Positions 9,040-17,950 of a stretch of DNA of 64,000 bases are shown one piece after another. Within the stretch, counting starts at the first letter, position 1; each line of letters begins with the position of its first letter. A model generated the notes under the pieces. That model was not told the origin of the DNA. It saw only the letters and a program-made list of their open reading frames with translations, and did not search any database. A program made the position numbers and the translations under genes. This DNA is from Flavobacterium aquicola (GTDB lineage: Bacteria > Bacteroidota > Bacteroidia > Flavobacteriales > Flavobacteriaceae). The stretch is from NCBI RefSeq assembly GCF_003385115.1, contig NZ_QUNI01000008.1:124001-188000 (forward strand), read 5' to 3'.

Positions 9040-9438
9040 TTAATTTGATTGATCAAACAGCTGCACCTGACTTTTTAATCTTTCGATCAATAAGTTCATC
9101 ATCCTTTTATTTAGGCTGGATGAGTTTTTAATGTAAAGTGCGTATTCATCAGTAGTAAATAAGGCAATAATCATTCCTTTAAGAGCATTTCGGAATTTGA
9201 TGTCTTTTTGGACTGCATTTTCGATAACCGATAATTTACTTTCGACGGATTTTGTATTAAAATCCCTTTTATACTTACTGATGTAATTTAAAAATGAAGC
9301 TATGAATAAATCATTCTGCAGTTTCAAAATAGGTCTAATTACCTCATTTTGAAACAACTCTTCTGAAGATGATTGAATACTGCTGTCTCCCAATGATTCT
9401 CCGCGAATTTCTTTGATTAATTTATCTCTGTTGTCCAT
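9040..9438 (-). CDS. Conserved hypothetical protein, 132 aa
   Basis: A soluble, mainly helical protein without signal peptide or recognisable catalytic motif. The N terminus MDNRDKLIKEIRGESLG and the segment RPILKLQNDLFIASFLNYIS resemble a family found widely in Flavobacteriia, which I cannot link to a function. It is transcribed away from the thioesterase gene, with a 70-bp AT-rich gap between the two starts. Confidence 0.65.
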   Translation of the reverse strand: MDNRDKLIKEIRGESLGDSSIQSSSEELFQNEVIRPILKLQNDLFIASFLNYISKYKRDFNTKSVESKLSVIENAVQKDIKFRNALKGMIIALFTTDEYALYIKNSSSLNKRMMNLLIERLKSQVQLFDQSN

Positions 9439-9508
9439 CTTTTTTTTCTTAAAAATATAAAATTAACTGATAGCAAAGTCTTATTTTAGCATTATTAAAT
9501 AAAAAAAT

Positions 9509-9895
9509 ATGCGATTTCATACTAGAAAGTGGGTAAAACCAGAAGATCTAAATCCCAATGGTTCATTATTTGGAGGTAAACTATTAGCTTGGTTAGACGA
9601 AGAATTGGCTCTGTATTCGATTATACAATTAGAAAACCGCAGAATTGTAACTAAACATATGTCGGAAATCAATTTCAGAAGCTCTGCAAGACAAGGTGAT
9701 ATAGTCGAAATTGGAATCGATGTGGTAAAATTTGGACATACTTCATTAGTACTAAAATGTGAAGCACGAAATATGATGACCAGAGAAACCATCATTACAA
9801 TTGATGAAACTGTTATGGTAAACTTAGGAGATGACGGAAAGCCGCAAGCTCATGGAAAAACCGAAATTGAGTTTGTGAAAGACAGATTGGGTTAG
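9509..9895 (+). CDS. Acyl-CoA thioesterase, hotdog fold (YciA type)
   Basis: A 128-residue single-domain hotdog protein. The family features are NPNGSLFGGKLLAWLDE with the catalytic Asp on the long helix, then VTKHMSEINFRSSARQGDIV and FGHTSLVLKCEA. Length and motif order fit the YciA/ACOT group, which hydrolyses a range of cytosolic acyl-CoAs. The gene is alone on its strand and is closed by a strong terminator shared with the convergent mscS-type gene. Confidence 0.85.
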   Translation: MRFHTRKWVKPEDLNPNGSLFGGKLLAWLDEELALYSIIQLENRRIVTKHMSEINFRSSARQGDIVEIGIDVVKFGHTSLVLKCEARNMMTRETIITIDETVMVNLGDDGKPQAHGKTEIEFVKDRLG

Positions 9896-9931
9896 TTTCG
9901 AAAATTAAATTTATGCTAGACTGCAAAACAT

Positions 9932-9978
9932 AAAAAAAACCGCTGAAAACAAATACTTGTGATTCAGCGGATTTTTTT
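9932..9978. terminator. Bidirectional terminator
   Basis: An 8-bp perfect stem (CCGCTGAA at 9940-9947 and TTCAGCGG at 9963-9970) with an A8 run before and a T7 run after. It can stop both the thioesterase gene and the convergent MscS-type gene. Confidence 0.9.
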
Positions 9979-9980
9979 AT

Positions 9981-11249
9981 TTATTTCTGCTTATAAGGTT
10001 TTGCCTCATTTTCTGAAGACATCACAAAAATTTCCAGATCAAAATAGGGAACCGATGCGATAACATGGTCAAATATATCGGCCATAATGTATTCGTAATT
10101 CTCAAAACGTTTATCTTTCGAAAAAGCATATACTTCGAGAGGAACGCCATAAGCAGTAGGCTGTAATTGCCTGCACAGCATAGTCATATCCTTATTTATT
10201 CCAGGATTCTGACTAAGGTATTGGGTAATGTATTTTCGAAACAAACCTAAATTAGTAATGTTTCGGCCATTAATCGCCAGCGTTTTATCGATTTTATGAC
10301 CTATATTATAGTTATCAATTTCAGTTTTTCGGGTATCGATGTAGGCACTCAAAAGATTTATTTTCTTTAATTCGTTAAGTTCATCATCTTTCAGAAACCG
10401 AATACTGCTGGCTTTTATTATAATATGTCTTTTTATTCTTCTTCCATCAGAATTAAGCATTCCTCGCCAGTTTTGGAAAGAATCGGAACTCAGACTATAC
10501 GTTGGAATTGTGGTCGTAGTATTGTCAAAATTTCGAACTTTTACCGTAGCCAGATTAATCTCAATCACATCGCCGTCAGCTCCATAACGATCCATAGTAA
10601 TCCAGTCGCCAATTCGCACCATATCGTTTATTGCAACCTGAACACTTGCCACGAAACCTAAAATAGTATCTCTGAAAATCAAAATAATTACTGCTGAAAC
10701 CGCCCCCAAAAGAGTCAACAATTCCTTTTGGTCAATGTCAAATAATTTCGAAATTATAAAGGTAATACCAATCATCCACAGCACAATCATAATAACCTGA
10801 ATGAAACTGTCAATTGGTTTGTCGCTATATCTCGGAATCAATTTTAAATAATCACGAAGTGTATTAAAAATGGTTCGGATAATCCACATAATCATTAAAA
10901 CGATATAAGCACGAACCGCCTGCCCAAAAACATTTTCCCAATATTCAAATTTATCTAAAATGACTGGAACAGATTCAACAACAAAAGATAGCGGGAATAA
11001 ATACGAAATATAAGTTGCTGTTTTATTGCTTACGAGCAAATCATCGAATTTTGTTTTTGTGTTCTGAGAAACTATAGTCAATACGGTCACCAATATAAAC
11101 CGGAAAACTACATACAATCCATAAACCAGAATGCAAAGCAAAATTATGTTGAAAAACAGACTAACATAAGTTGACAGGCTTCGGCTCATTCCCCAATCCC
11201 TAAAAATAGGGTAAAGGAAATTGAAAATGGAGTGAATGATTTTATTCAT
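9981..11249 (-). CDS. MscS-family mechanosensitive ion channel (YbdG-like)
   Basis: A 422-residue membrane protein with about five transmembrane segments in the first 200 residues. The pore helix and beta domain are clear: LLTLLGAVSAVIILIFRDTI, GFVASVQVAINDMVRIGDWI, then EINLATVKVRNFDNTTTTIP and SFQNWRGM. The large C-terminal cytoplasmic part matches the YbdG/YnaI-size branch of MscS channels, which open under osmotic downshock. It follows the DUF3817 gene by 3 bp and is probably co-transcribed with it. Confidence 0.9.
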   Translation of the reverse strand: MNKIIHSIFNFLYPIFRDWGMSRSLSTYVSLFFNIILLCILVYGLYVVFRFILVTVLTIVSQNTKTKFDDLLVSNKTATYISYLFPLSFVVESVPVILDKFEYWENVFGQAVRAYIVLMIMWIIRTIFNTLRDYLKLIPRYSDKPIDSFIQVIMIVLWMIGITFIISKLFDIDQKELLTLLGAVSAVIILIFRDTILGFVASVQVAINDMVRIGDWITMDRYGADGDVIEINLATVKVRNFDNTTTTIPTYSLSSDSFQNWRGMLNSDGRRIKRHIIIKASSIRFLKDDELNELKKINLLSAYIDTRKTEIDNYNIGHKIDKTLAINGRNITNLGLFRKYITQYLSQNPGINKDMTMLCRQLQPTAYGVPLEVYAFSKDKRFENYEYIMADIFDHVIASVPYFDLEIFVMSSENEAKPYKQK

Positions 11250-11252
11250 TTT

Positions 11253-11528
11253 TTACAAATATTTTTTCTCGATATAAAAAGTTCCAAAAGGCACTAACGA
11301 AGCAACCGAAATAATTCCAAAAGTTTTAAAATCCCATTTTTGTACATTCTTTAGCAAAATGGCCAATAAAACATAACCTATAAATAATACGCCATGACTC
11401 ATCCCAATAGGATATAATAATGTTTTATAAAGTTCCATATTCGTTGGCTTGATAAAAAGCATATTCGAAAATAGAACCAGATACGAGATACCTTCTAAAA
11501 TAGCGGTAATTTTAAAAATCTTAAGCAT
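11253..11528 (-). CDS. DUF3817 family membrane protein
   Basis: A 91-residue protein with three hydrophobic segments. The opening MLKIFKITAILEGISYLVL and the central YPIGMSHGVLFIGYV are typical for DUF3817. The function is unknown. It forms an operon with the MscS channel gene and has its own -7 box at 11558-11565. Confidence 0.8.
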   Translation of the reverse strand: MLKIFKITAILEGISYLVLFSNMLFIKPTNMELYKTLLYPIGMSHGVLFIGYVLLAILLKNVQKWDFKTFGIISVASLVPFGTFYIEKKYL

Positions 11529-11557
11529 TTGTGATTGTTTTTTTTTGAATTAAAGAG

Positions 11558-11565
11558 CAAAATTA
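11558..11565 (-). promoter_or_regulatory. -7 promoter box for the DUF3817-mscS operon
   Basis: TAATTTTG on the minus strand matches the Bacteroidetes consensus TAnnTTTG exactly, 30 bp before the start codon. The -33 element is weak. Confidence 0.5.
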
Positions 11566-11608
11566 GTCATTATCAATGATTATCGGTGTATACAATAGAA
11601 AACTAAAT

Positions 11609-11616
11609 TACTTTTG
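11609..11616 (+). promoter_or_regulatory. -7 promoter box for the DUF6155 gene
   Basis: TACTTTTG matches TAnnTTTG exactly and lies 18 bp before the ATG at 11635. Together with the box at 11558-11565 it forms a divergent promoter pair. Confidence 0.5.
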
Positions 11617-11634
11617 TCTTCTTAAACATTTATA

Positions 11635-12162
11635 ATGAGCAAGCGCGATTTAAAAAAGTATTTAAACGAACTCACTAAAGAACAGCTTGAAGAGCAGATT
11701 CTTGAATTGTATGAGAAGTTCAGTCCTGTGAAAGTGTATTACAATTTTGTATTCAATCCAAAAGAAGAAACATTATTGCAGGAATGCAAACTCAAAATAT
11801 CTCATGAATATTTTCCATTGCAGACAAAAGGCAAAAGAAAAAAGCCAAAAATGAGGCGTTCGGTTGCTCAAAAATACATCAAGCATTTTATAACATTGGG
11901 AGTAGACCCATTCGTAATTGCCGATGTCATGCTTTATAACATCGAAATTGCCCAGACTTTTGCGTCAGAAAACATAATAAGGCAGGATTTATTCTACAAA
12001 AGCATGTTTAATTCATTTGAACAAGCATTAAATTTCATTATTTCTAACGGAATTTTGGCCGAATTTAAAGCCCGCATATTTGCTGTTCACAACGAAGTTT
12101 TACAACAAAAATGGCAGAATATGTCTGATTTCAAAACATCTATCGCGATTTTAGAAGATTAA
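11635..12162 (+). CDS. DUF6155 family protein
   Basis: A 175-residue soluble, helical protein. The start MSKRDLKKYLNELTKEQLEE, the VKVYYNFVFNPKEE segment and RRSVAQKYIKHFITLGVDPF match DUF6155 proteins common in Bacteroidetes. No function is established and no catalytic residues stand out. The protein is rich in Lys and Arg around residues 62-85, so nucleic acid binding is possible. Confidence 0.75.
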   Translation: MSKRDLKKYLNELTKEQLEEQILELYEKFSPVKVYYNFVFNPKEETLLQECKLKISHEYFPLQTKGKRKKPKMRRSVAQKYIKHFITLGVDPFVIADVMLYNIEIAQTFASENIIRQDLFYKSMFNSFEQALNFIISNGILAEFKARIFAVHNEVLQQKWQNMSDFKTSIAILED

Positions 12163-12243
12163 TAGCAGATTTAAAAAATAATTTTAATTCATTTCCAAGA
12201 ATATTTTTTTTAAAAACATGGCTTAATAACTGTTTTTTAGGTG

Positions 12244-12251
12244 TATTTTTG
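12244..12251 (+). promoter_or_regulatory. -7 promoter box for the SF2 helicase gene
   Basis: TATTTTTG fits TAnnTTTG exactly and lies 20 bp before the ATG at 12272. No strong -33 partner is seen. Confidence 0.5.
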
Positions 12252-12271
12252 CAAAAATCCAAAAATATACA

Positions 12272-13810
12272 ATGCATCAAGAGAGTTTAGAAATTGAAAC
12301 TGAAACAAGAAAAGAACTTTACGCTTATCAGCAAGGAGACATTGACGCCATATTTGAGCGTATAGACAACGCACCTGCACAGCATCATTTATTGTATCAA
12401 TTGCCTACTGGCGGAGGAAAAACGGTGATTTTTTCCGAAATTGTCCGCCGTTATTTGTCGCAGCACGACAAAAAAGTGGTTGTACTTACGCACCGTATTG
12501 AGTTGTGCAAGCAAACGTCAAAAATGCTGAAAGGTTTTGATGTAAAGAATAAAATCATCAACAGTAAGGTAAAAGAACTACCAGATCAAAATGATTATTC
12601 TTGTTTTGTGGCGATGGTCGAAACTTTGAAGAACCGTATCAACGACGAAAAACTGCATTTAGACAATATCGGTTTGGTGATTATCGATGAGGCGCATTAC
12701 AATTCTTTCCGAAAATTATTAAAATCGTTCAAAAACGCATTCATTCTTGGGGTTACAGCAACTCCATTGAGTTCCAACATAAAACTGCCAATGCATCAAA
12801 GCTACGATGAACTGATTGTGGGTGACACCATCAGCTCATTAATAGACAATGGTTTCCTGGCTAGAGCAGTAACCTATAGTTATGATGTGGGTTTAACATC
12901 ATTAAAAGTAGGTATCAACGGAGATTATACAGTAAAATCATCTGATGATTTATATACCAATATGGCAATGCAGGAAAAACTGCTGCATGCTTATACCGAA
13001 AAATCTTTAGGCAAAAAGACCTTGATTTTCAACAATGGTATTAATACTTCTTTATATGTTTATGAAACATTTAGGGAAGCAGGCTACGGCATTCGTCATC
13101 TTGACAACACCAGCAGTAACGAAGAACGAAAAGAAATCCTGCATTGGTTCAAACACACTCCAGATGCAATTTTAACTTCTGTTGGGATCTTGACAACTGG
13201 TTTTGATGAGCCAACTGTCGAAACCATCATTTTGAACAGAGCCACTAAATCCCTTACATTATATTTCCAAATGATAGGCCGAGGTTCTAGAAAATTACCT
13301 GGAAAAGATGAATTTTCGGTTATCGATTTAGGAAACAATGCCGCACGTTTCGGTTTGTGGAGCGATCCTGTAAACTGGCAGCATATCTTTAAATCTCCTG
13401 AGTTTTATTTAGAGAATTTAAGAGACGACAGCGAAATCGAACTACATTTCAAATATACAATGCCTCCAGAATTAAGAGCGAAATTCAGTAAAACTGCCGA
13501 TGTAACTTTTGATGTAGATGAAGAGCACAAACTGGCTATAGCTCAGAACTTAAGATCCAAAGTGGTTTTAGAAAAATCAATAGATCAGCACGCTGCCATG
13601 TGTGTTGACAATACCGAAGAACTGCAGGAAGCCAAAGCGCTTTCAAAAGAATTAGAAGCCGATATTGAAGATCGTGTTAAGCGTTTCTCAAAATGCCTCA
13701 GCCAATGCAGTAAAAACTACAGAGAATGGCTTCTGGATGATTATAAACTGAAAATGACTTTGTTAATCGGTAAAAAATACCGTGAGAAAGTCATGAACGA
13801 ACTGGATTAA
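12272..13810 (+). CDS. DEAD/DEAH-box superfamily 2 helicase
   Basis: A 512-residue SF2 helicase. The first RecA domain has the Q-like start YAYQQGDIDAIF, Walker A LPTGGGKT, motif Ia VLTHRIELCKQT, Walker B IIDEAHYNS and motif III GVTATPLSS. The second domain has ILTSVGILTTGFDEPTVETI and the arginine finger region YFQMIGRGSRKLPGK. The tail from about residue 380 is family-specific. This architecture resembles SSL2/COG1061 enzymes of Bacteroidetes, presumably DNA or RNA unwinding or translocation in repair. It is a single gene with its own promoter. Confidence 0.88.
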   Translation: MHQESLEIETETRKELYAYQQGDIDAIFERIDNAPAQHHLLYQLPTGGGKTVIFSEIVRRYLSQHDKKVVVLTHRIELCKQTSKMLKGFDVKNKIINSKVKELPDQNDYSCFVAMVETLKNRINDEKLHLDNIGLVIIDEAHYNSFRKLLKSFKNAFILGVTATPLSSNIKLPMHQSYDELIVGDTISSLIDNGFLARAVTYSYDVGLTSLKVGINGDYTVKSSDDLYTNMAMQEKLLHAYTEKSLGKKTLIFNNGINTSLYVYETFREAGYGIRHLDNTSSNEERKEILHWFKHTPDAILTSVGILTTGFDEPTVETIILNRATKSLTLYFQMIGRGSRKLPGKDEFSVIDLGNNAARFGLWSDPVNWQHIFKSPEFYLENLRDDSEIELHFKYTMPPELRAKFSKTADVTFDVDEEHKLAIAQNLRSKVVLEKSIDQHAAMCVDNTEELQEAKALSKELEADIEDRVKRFSKCLSQCSKNYREWLLDDYKLKMTLLIGKKYREKVMNELD

Positions 13811-13834
13811 TAATTTATATAACGCACATCTGTA

Positions 13835-13856
13835 GAGATGCACTGCAGTGCATCTC
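13835..13856. repeat. 22-bp perfect palindrome (REP-like)
   Basis: A perfect palindrome centred on CTGCAG, with half-site GAGATGCACTG. Very similar palindromes are common between Flavobacterium genes, as I recall. It lies 25 bp after the helicase gene and could also help end its transcript, although no T run follows. Confidence 0.6.
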
Positions 13857-13905
13857 AACCCAACGAAACGACAGGAATAGATTTATAAATATCATAAATA
13901 TTTTC

Positions 13906-13987
13906 AGGAGCTAATCCCGCTATCCGTTACAATCTTTGTGGGCTGAACCCCAGCCCACAAAGGATTTTCACTACTATCGGGGCTAAA
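13906..13987. repeat. Flavobacterium intergenic REP-like element with variable hairpin, copy 1
   Basis: Conserved flanks (AGGAGCTAATCCCGCTATCC on the left, ATCGGGGCTA on the right) enclose a hairpin at 13934-13962 with an 11-bp stem (CTTTGTGGGCT) around GAACCCC. A second copy lies at 42409-42485 in the opposite orientation with different stem bases but intact pairing. It fills the gap between the two helicase genes. Confidence 0.7.
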
Positions 13988-14035
13988 ATAAAATTCTGCT
14001 ATAAAGCATTTTACAATTAAAAAAAACGGAAAAGC

Positions 14036-15370
14036 ATGTCAAAACAATTCTCAGATTTAGGAGTTTCAGCAGGAATACTAAAAGCGATTACCGAAATGGG
14101 AATTGTAACCCCAACCGAAATTCAGCAGAAAACCATTCCGCTATTGTTAGCAGACAATACCGATATTGTGGGACTTGCAAAGACCGGAACAGGAAAAACT
14201 GCTGCTTTCGGACTGCCGTTACTGCAGTTAATTGACACAAATATTGTTGCTGTGCAGGCTGTTATCCTAGTGCCGACAAGAGAATTGGGACATCAGATTT
14301 TTGACAATCTGGAAAGTTACGCCAAATACCTGCCGGAAGTTTCTATAGCTTCTGTTTGTGGCGGCATCCCAATAAAACCGCAGATAGAACGTTTAAAATC
14401 ACCAGCACATATCGTAGTAGCAACACCGGGACGTTTAATCGATTTATTGCAGCGCAAAGCTATCAGCCTGAAAGAAACCAAATTTCTGGTTCTCGACGAA
14501 GCTGATGAAATGATATCGATTCTTAAAGAAGCTTTGGACGAAATCATAACCGAATTACCAAAAACATACAGAACCTTTTTGTTTTCGGCGACTATGCCTG
14601 GAACCATCAAACAGTTAATTCAGAACTACCTAAATAAAAATGTGGTTCAAGTGAGCGCCAGTATGGAAACTGCCGGCAATCAAAGCATTGATCATAATTA
14701 TATTGTAGTCGATCCTATAGAAAAACTGGATGTTTTAATGCATTTCCTAAATTCCAAAGAAGGAGAGCGCGGTATTATCTTTTGCAAAACCAAAGCCGCT
14801 GTCAATAAATTGGCAAAAAACCTAGCAATCAACCGCTTTTCATCAGGTGCACTGCATGGAAGTCTGTCGCAGGGAATCCGTGACCGGATTATGGAGCAGT
14901 TTCGCGAAGGACATATTAATATTTTGGTAGCAACCGATTTGGCTGCGAGAGGAATTGACGTGGCAGCAATCTCTTATGTAGTTAATTATCATTTGCCTGA
15001 TGTTTACGAAGTATACGTTCACCGAAGCGGAAGAACCGCAAGGGCAGGAGCCAAAGGGCTTTCTTTAACCGTTTTACAGCCCGAAGAAGAAGCTGAAATT
15101 GCTGATTTCGAAAGAGAATTAGGAATCCAGTTTTCTAAATATAAAAAACCATCTTTCGCCAGTATTGAAGAGAATAATACCCTTTTATGGGCAAAACAAA
15201 TCTTCAAAACCAAACCCAACCACGACGTTGATGCCGAATTGAAAACAAAAATAAAAACCATTTTTCATCATCTCACCAAAGACGAATTGATAGAAAAATT
15301 GTTAGCCAATTATTTACTTCAGAACAAAACTGAAGTTACGGAAAAGCCTGTTAAAAAATTCAAAAACTAA
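14036..15370 (+). CDS. DEAD-box ATP-dependent RNA helicase
   Basis: A 444-residue DEAD-box protein with all motifs in order: the Q motif (F at 5, PTEIQ near 27), Walker A AKTGTGKT, PTRELGHQI, GG, TPGR, VLDEADEM, SAT, then in domain 2 GIIFCKTK, ATDLAARGIDV and HRSGRTARAG. The tail after residue 370 is short and lacks the long basic extension of RhlE-type proteins. The role is RNA remodelling in ribosome assembly or RNA turnover. It starts at the ATG after an A-rich leader; no clear Shine-Dalgarno site is seen, which is normal here. Confidence 0.93.
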   Translation: MSKQFSDLGVSAGILKAITEMGIVTPTEIQQKTIPLLLADNTDIVGLAKTGTGKTAAFGLPLLQLIDTNIVAVQAVILVPTRELGHQIFDNLESYAKYLPEVSIASVCGGIPIKPQIERLKSPAHIVVATPGRLIDLLQRKAISLKETKFLVLDEADEMISILKEALDEIITELPKTYRTFLFSATMPGTIKQLIQNYLNKNVVQVSASMETAGNQSIDHNYIVVDPIEKLDVLMHFLNSKEGERGIIFCKTKAAVNKLAKNLAINRFSSGALHGSLSQGIRDRIMEQFREGHINILVATDLAARGIDVAAISYVVNYHLPDVYEVYVHRSGRTARAGAKGLSLTVLQPEEEAEIADFERELGIQFSKYKKPSFASIEENNTLLWAKQIFKTKPNHDVDAELKTKIKTIFHHLTKDELIEKLLANYLLQNKTEVTEKPVKKFKN

Positions 15371-15481
15371 ATTTTCCTCCTAGATATATATTGTACTTTT
15401 ATAAATAGTAACAATTAGCTGTTAGTGTAACCATTAGTTGGGTTATACCAACACAAAGTTAATTAATCCCCAACAAGCCCG

Positions 15482-15498
15482 CCTCTCCACTAGAGAGG
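15482..15498. repeat. Short intergenic hairpin
   Basis: CCTCTC and GAGAGG form a 6-bp stem, followed by a G-rich stretch (GGTTGGGGGTGAGG). This is a common type of Bacteroidetes intergenic repeat. It lies between the DEAD-box gene and ndh and lacks a T run, so a terminator role is uncertain. Confidence 0.4.
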
Positions 15499-15537
15499 GG
15501 TTGGGGGTGAGGTTTCTAATCACTAAAAAAAGTAAAT

Positions 15538-16809
15538 ATGCACATAGTAATCATAGGCGGAGGTTTTGCCGGAATCAATTTAGCCAAAGAACTAACTGAT
15601 CAAAAAGGGATCGAAGTAACCCTTGTAGACAAAAACAACTATAATTTCTTTCCGCCGCTCATTTATCAAGTGGCTACAGCTTTTTTAGAACCTTCAAGCA
15701 TCAGCTATCCGTTCCGAAAATTCTTTGCAGGAAAAAAAAATCTGCAGTTTCGTTTAGGCGAACTGCAGAAAGTCGTTCCATCTGAAAACAAAATCATTCT
15801 CAATAACGGCGAACTGCATTACGATCAATTAGTATTTGCCACAGGTGCCGAAACCAGCTATTTCGGGATGGAAAATGTAAAAAAGAATGCCATCCCAATG
15901 AAAACCCTCAATGATGCAATCGAAATGCGAAATGCATTGTTGAAAAACCTCGAAAAAGCCGCCATCTGCAAAGACATCCGCAAGCGCCGTACACTGTTAA
16001 CTATTGTAATTGCAGGAGGCGGACCCACAGGAGTTGAAGTGTCAGGGATGTTTGCCGAAATGCGCAAAAACATTTTACTCAAAGAATATCCAGAGTTAGA
16101 CACCTCTGTCAGTAATGTTTATTTAGTCGACGGCGGGGATGCTCTGCTGTCGCCAATGAGCAAAGAGTCCCAGCAAGACACCCTGAATGCATTGACAAAA
16201 CTTGGCGTTGTGGTAAAACTAAACACCAGAGTCGTAGATTATAAAGACGACACCGTTTTCTTTGCCGATGGAAACACCATTCAGACCAAAAATTTAATCT
16301 GGGCGGCTGGAGTCTCAGCAAGAGAATTCGAAGGAATTCCAGCAGAAAGTTACGGACGAGGCAAGCGCATGGCAACCGATGCGTTCAACAAAGTAAACGG
16401 AACCGAAAACATCTACGCTATTGGAGATACTTCTATTCAAACCAATGATCCCGATTTCCCGGGCGGTCATCCGCAGGTAGCGCAGGTAGCAATCCAGCAG
16501 GGCATTAACCTAGCAAAAAACTTCAAGTTAATGGTTCAGAACAAACCATTAAATCCCTTCAAATACAACGACAAAGGTTCGATGGCAATCATCGGAAAAA
16601 ACAAAGCCGTTGTTGATCTGCCAAAACCCAAAATGCATTTCAAAGGCGTCTTTGCCTGGATGATTTGGTTATTCATACACCTCATTTCATTAATAACCTA
16701 TCGCAATAGACTGCAGACATTCTACAACTGGATGATTGCTTATTTCTCAAAAGATCAGTCACTTCGAATGATTATCAGACCTGAGAAAAGAACAAAAGCC
16801 GATGCATAG
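15538..16809 (+). CDS. ndh: Type II NADH:quinone dehydrogenase (NDH-2)
   Basis: A 423-residue two-dinucleotide-fold flavoprotein. The FAD site is IVIIGGGFAGINLAKEL at the N terminus, with the quinone-side motif FFPPLIYQVATAFL. The NADH site is IVIAGGGPTGVEVSGMFAEM near residue 160. IYAIGDTS and GGHPQVAQVAIQQG follow, and a C-terminal amphipathic/hydrophobic stretch (GVFAWMIWLFIHLISLITY) anchors it to the membrane. It oxidises NADH and reduces menaquinone without pumping protons. Its 3' end is duplicated 3 kb downstream, at 19745-19914. Confidence 0.93.
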   Translation: MHIVIIGGGFAGINLAKELTDQKGIEVTLVDKNNYNFFPPLIYQVATAFLEPSSISYPFRKFFAGKKNLQFRLGELQKVVPSENKIILNNGELHYDQLVFATGAETSYFGMENVKKNAIPMKTLNDAIEMRNALLKNLEKAAICKDIRKRRTLLTIVIAGGGPTGVEVSGMFAEMRKNILLKEYPELDTSVSNVYLVDGGDALLSPMSKESQQDTLNALTKLGVVVKLNTRVVDYKDDTVFFADGNTIQTKNLIWAAGVSAREFEGIPAESYGRGKRMATDAFNKVNGTENIYAIGDTSIQTNDPDFPGGHPQVAQVAIQQGINLAKNFKLMVQNKPLNPFKYNDKGSMAIIGKNKAVVDLPKPKMHFKGVFAWMIWLFIHLISLITYRNRLQTFYNWMIAYFSKDQSLRMIIRPEKRTKADA

Positions 16810-16910
16810 GTCAATATAATATTTTGCCAGCATTTTTACACAATATTGTCCTTCCGACGAAGGAGGACACGAGCGAAAGCGAATTGGCGAAGCAATCTCC
16901 ACCAGTAGCT
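16737..16910 (+). repeat. ndh 3' end plus downstream sequence, parent copy of a direct repeat
   Basis: From GCTTATTTCTCAAA inside the last codons of ndh through the spacer to AATCTCC, this stretch is matched by 19745-19914 in the same orientation with few changes. It marks the left border of a 2.7-kb accessory block of three genes. Confidence 0.75.
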
Positions 16911-16981
16911 CAACAATCAAAGTAAAAAAAAACACTTTGCTGAATAGTATTGCGGAGATTTCTCCTTCGTTGAAAGGACAA
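16846..16981. repeat. Long imperfect inverted repeat, MITE/REP-like
   Basis: Outer arms TTGTCCTTCCGACGAAGGAG (16846-16865) and its near-complement (16962-16981) enclose about 95 bp, with a second inner pair AATCTCC / GGAGATT. It belongs to the TTGTCATTCCGACGAAGGAGG class of elements seen again at 25243-25346. It occupies most of the 241-bp gap after ndh. Confidence 0.7.
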
Positions 16982-17050
16982 GTTAGTAAAGCTGTATTTT
17001 TTAAAAAAATCAGCAAGAAACCCTTACATTTCACCAAAAAATCATTTTAA

Positions 17051-17887
17051 ATGAAAAAAATTAAATTTACACTACTATCTATTTTAATTACTATTAGTTT
17101 TCACGCCCAAAAAATTTCAGGAAAAATCTTGGATGAAAACAATAATCCCATTTCTGAAGCAAGAATCGGAATTGAAAACAAAGAAATTGGAGGTATAACA
17201 GATAGTAACGGAAATTATACTATTGACTTAAATAACATTGACAAAACCGAAACTTTCAAAGTGATAGCTAGTGAATATGAACCTTTTAAAGTTTCCATTG
17301 CTGACTTCGTCAAATCTCAAAACTATATATTCCAACTCAAGAAAAAAGCTATAGATCTTAATGCGGTAATAATCAATCCAAAAAAATATGTCCATAAGAA
17401 TTTCGGCACTTCAAATGCTAAAAAAGCATATTTCAGTATTGATTCAAATGACCCAGATGATATTTTTATAGAACACTCCATAAAAATTAGTAACAAAAAG
17501 AAACTAAAGATAAAGAACATAAATATTAATATTGTTGATTCCAAATTTGAAAAAAACGCAATATTTATTTTTGATATTCAAAATGCAAAAAATGGTTTCC
17601 CAGATGACACACAATCTTTAATTAATGAAACTTTAAAATTGACAGTTTCAGAAAATGATATAAAAAACAAGAAATTGTCCCTCGATATATCTGATAAAAA
17701 CATTTGGACTGATAAAGACTTTTTTATCTCAGTAAGAATGGCAGAGGACTTTAAAGGAAAACTTTCTTTTGGCGGAAATATTTTTGCATTTTCAAAAGAT
17801 ACTTACTACAGAAATTATTTGGGGGAATGGAAAAAATATTCAGGAGGAGAGCCGTCAATTAATGTTGATGTAATGATAGAAAAATAA
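17051..17887 (+). CDS. Exported protein with carboxypeptidase-regulatory-like domain
   Basis: A 278-residue protein with a Sec signal peptide (MKKIKFTLLSILITISFHAQ). Residues 20-95 form a CarboxypepD_reg-like beta domain (ISGKILDENNNPISEARIGI, then GGITDSNGNYTIDL), as seen at the N termini of TonB receptors and surface proteins. The remaining 180 residues are Lys- and Ile-rich with no known domain. It is the first gene of the accessory block after ndh, and its base composition is clearly more AT-rich than ndh, a sign of separate origin. The function is unknown. Confidence 0.7.
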   Translation: MKKIKFTLLSILITISFHAQKISGKILDENNNPISEARIGIENKEIGGITDSNGNYTIDLNNIDKTETFKVIASEYEPFKVSIADFVKSQNYIFQLKKKAIDLNAVIINPKKYVHKNFGTSNAKKAYFSIDSNDPDDIFIEHSIKISNKKKLKIKNININIVDSKFEKNAIFIFDIQNAKNGFPDDTQSLINETLKLTVSENDIKNKKLSLDISDKNIWTDKDFFISVRMAEDFKGKLSFGGNIFAFSKDTYYRNYLGEWKKYSGGEPSINVDVMIEK

Positions 17888-17898
17888 GAAACGGCAGA

Positions 17899-17923
17899 TA
17901 ACAGCTATTACAACGTTAACAGC
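17899..17923 (+). repeat. Shortened attC-like site A
   Basis: TAACAGCTATTACAACG runs straight into GTTAACAGC. The left part equals the left end of the 125-bp repeats at 21936 and 23141, and GTT follows as at their right ends, so this looks like the same site with its middle deleted. It separates two accessory genes. Confidence 0.5.
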
Positions 17924-17950
17924 AAAATCCGAACGCAGCGAATAAAAAAT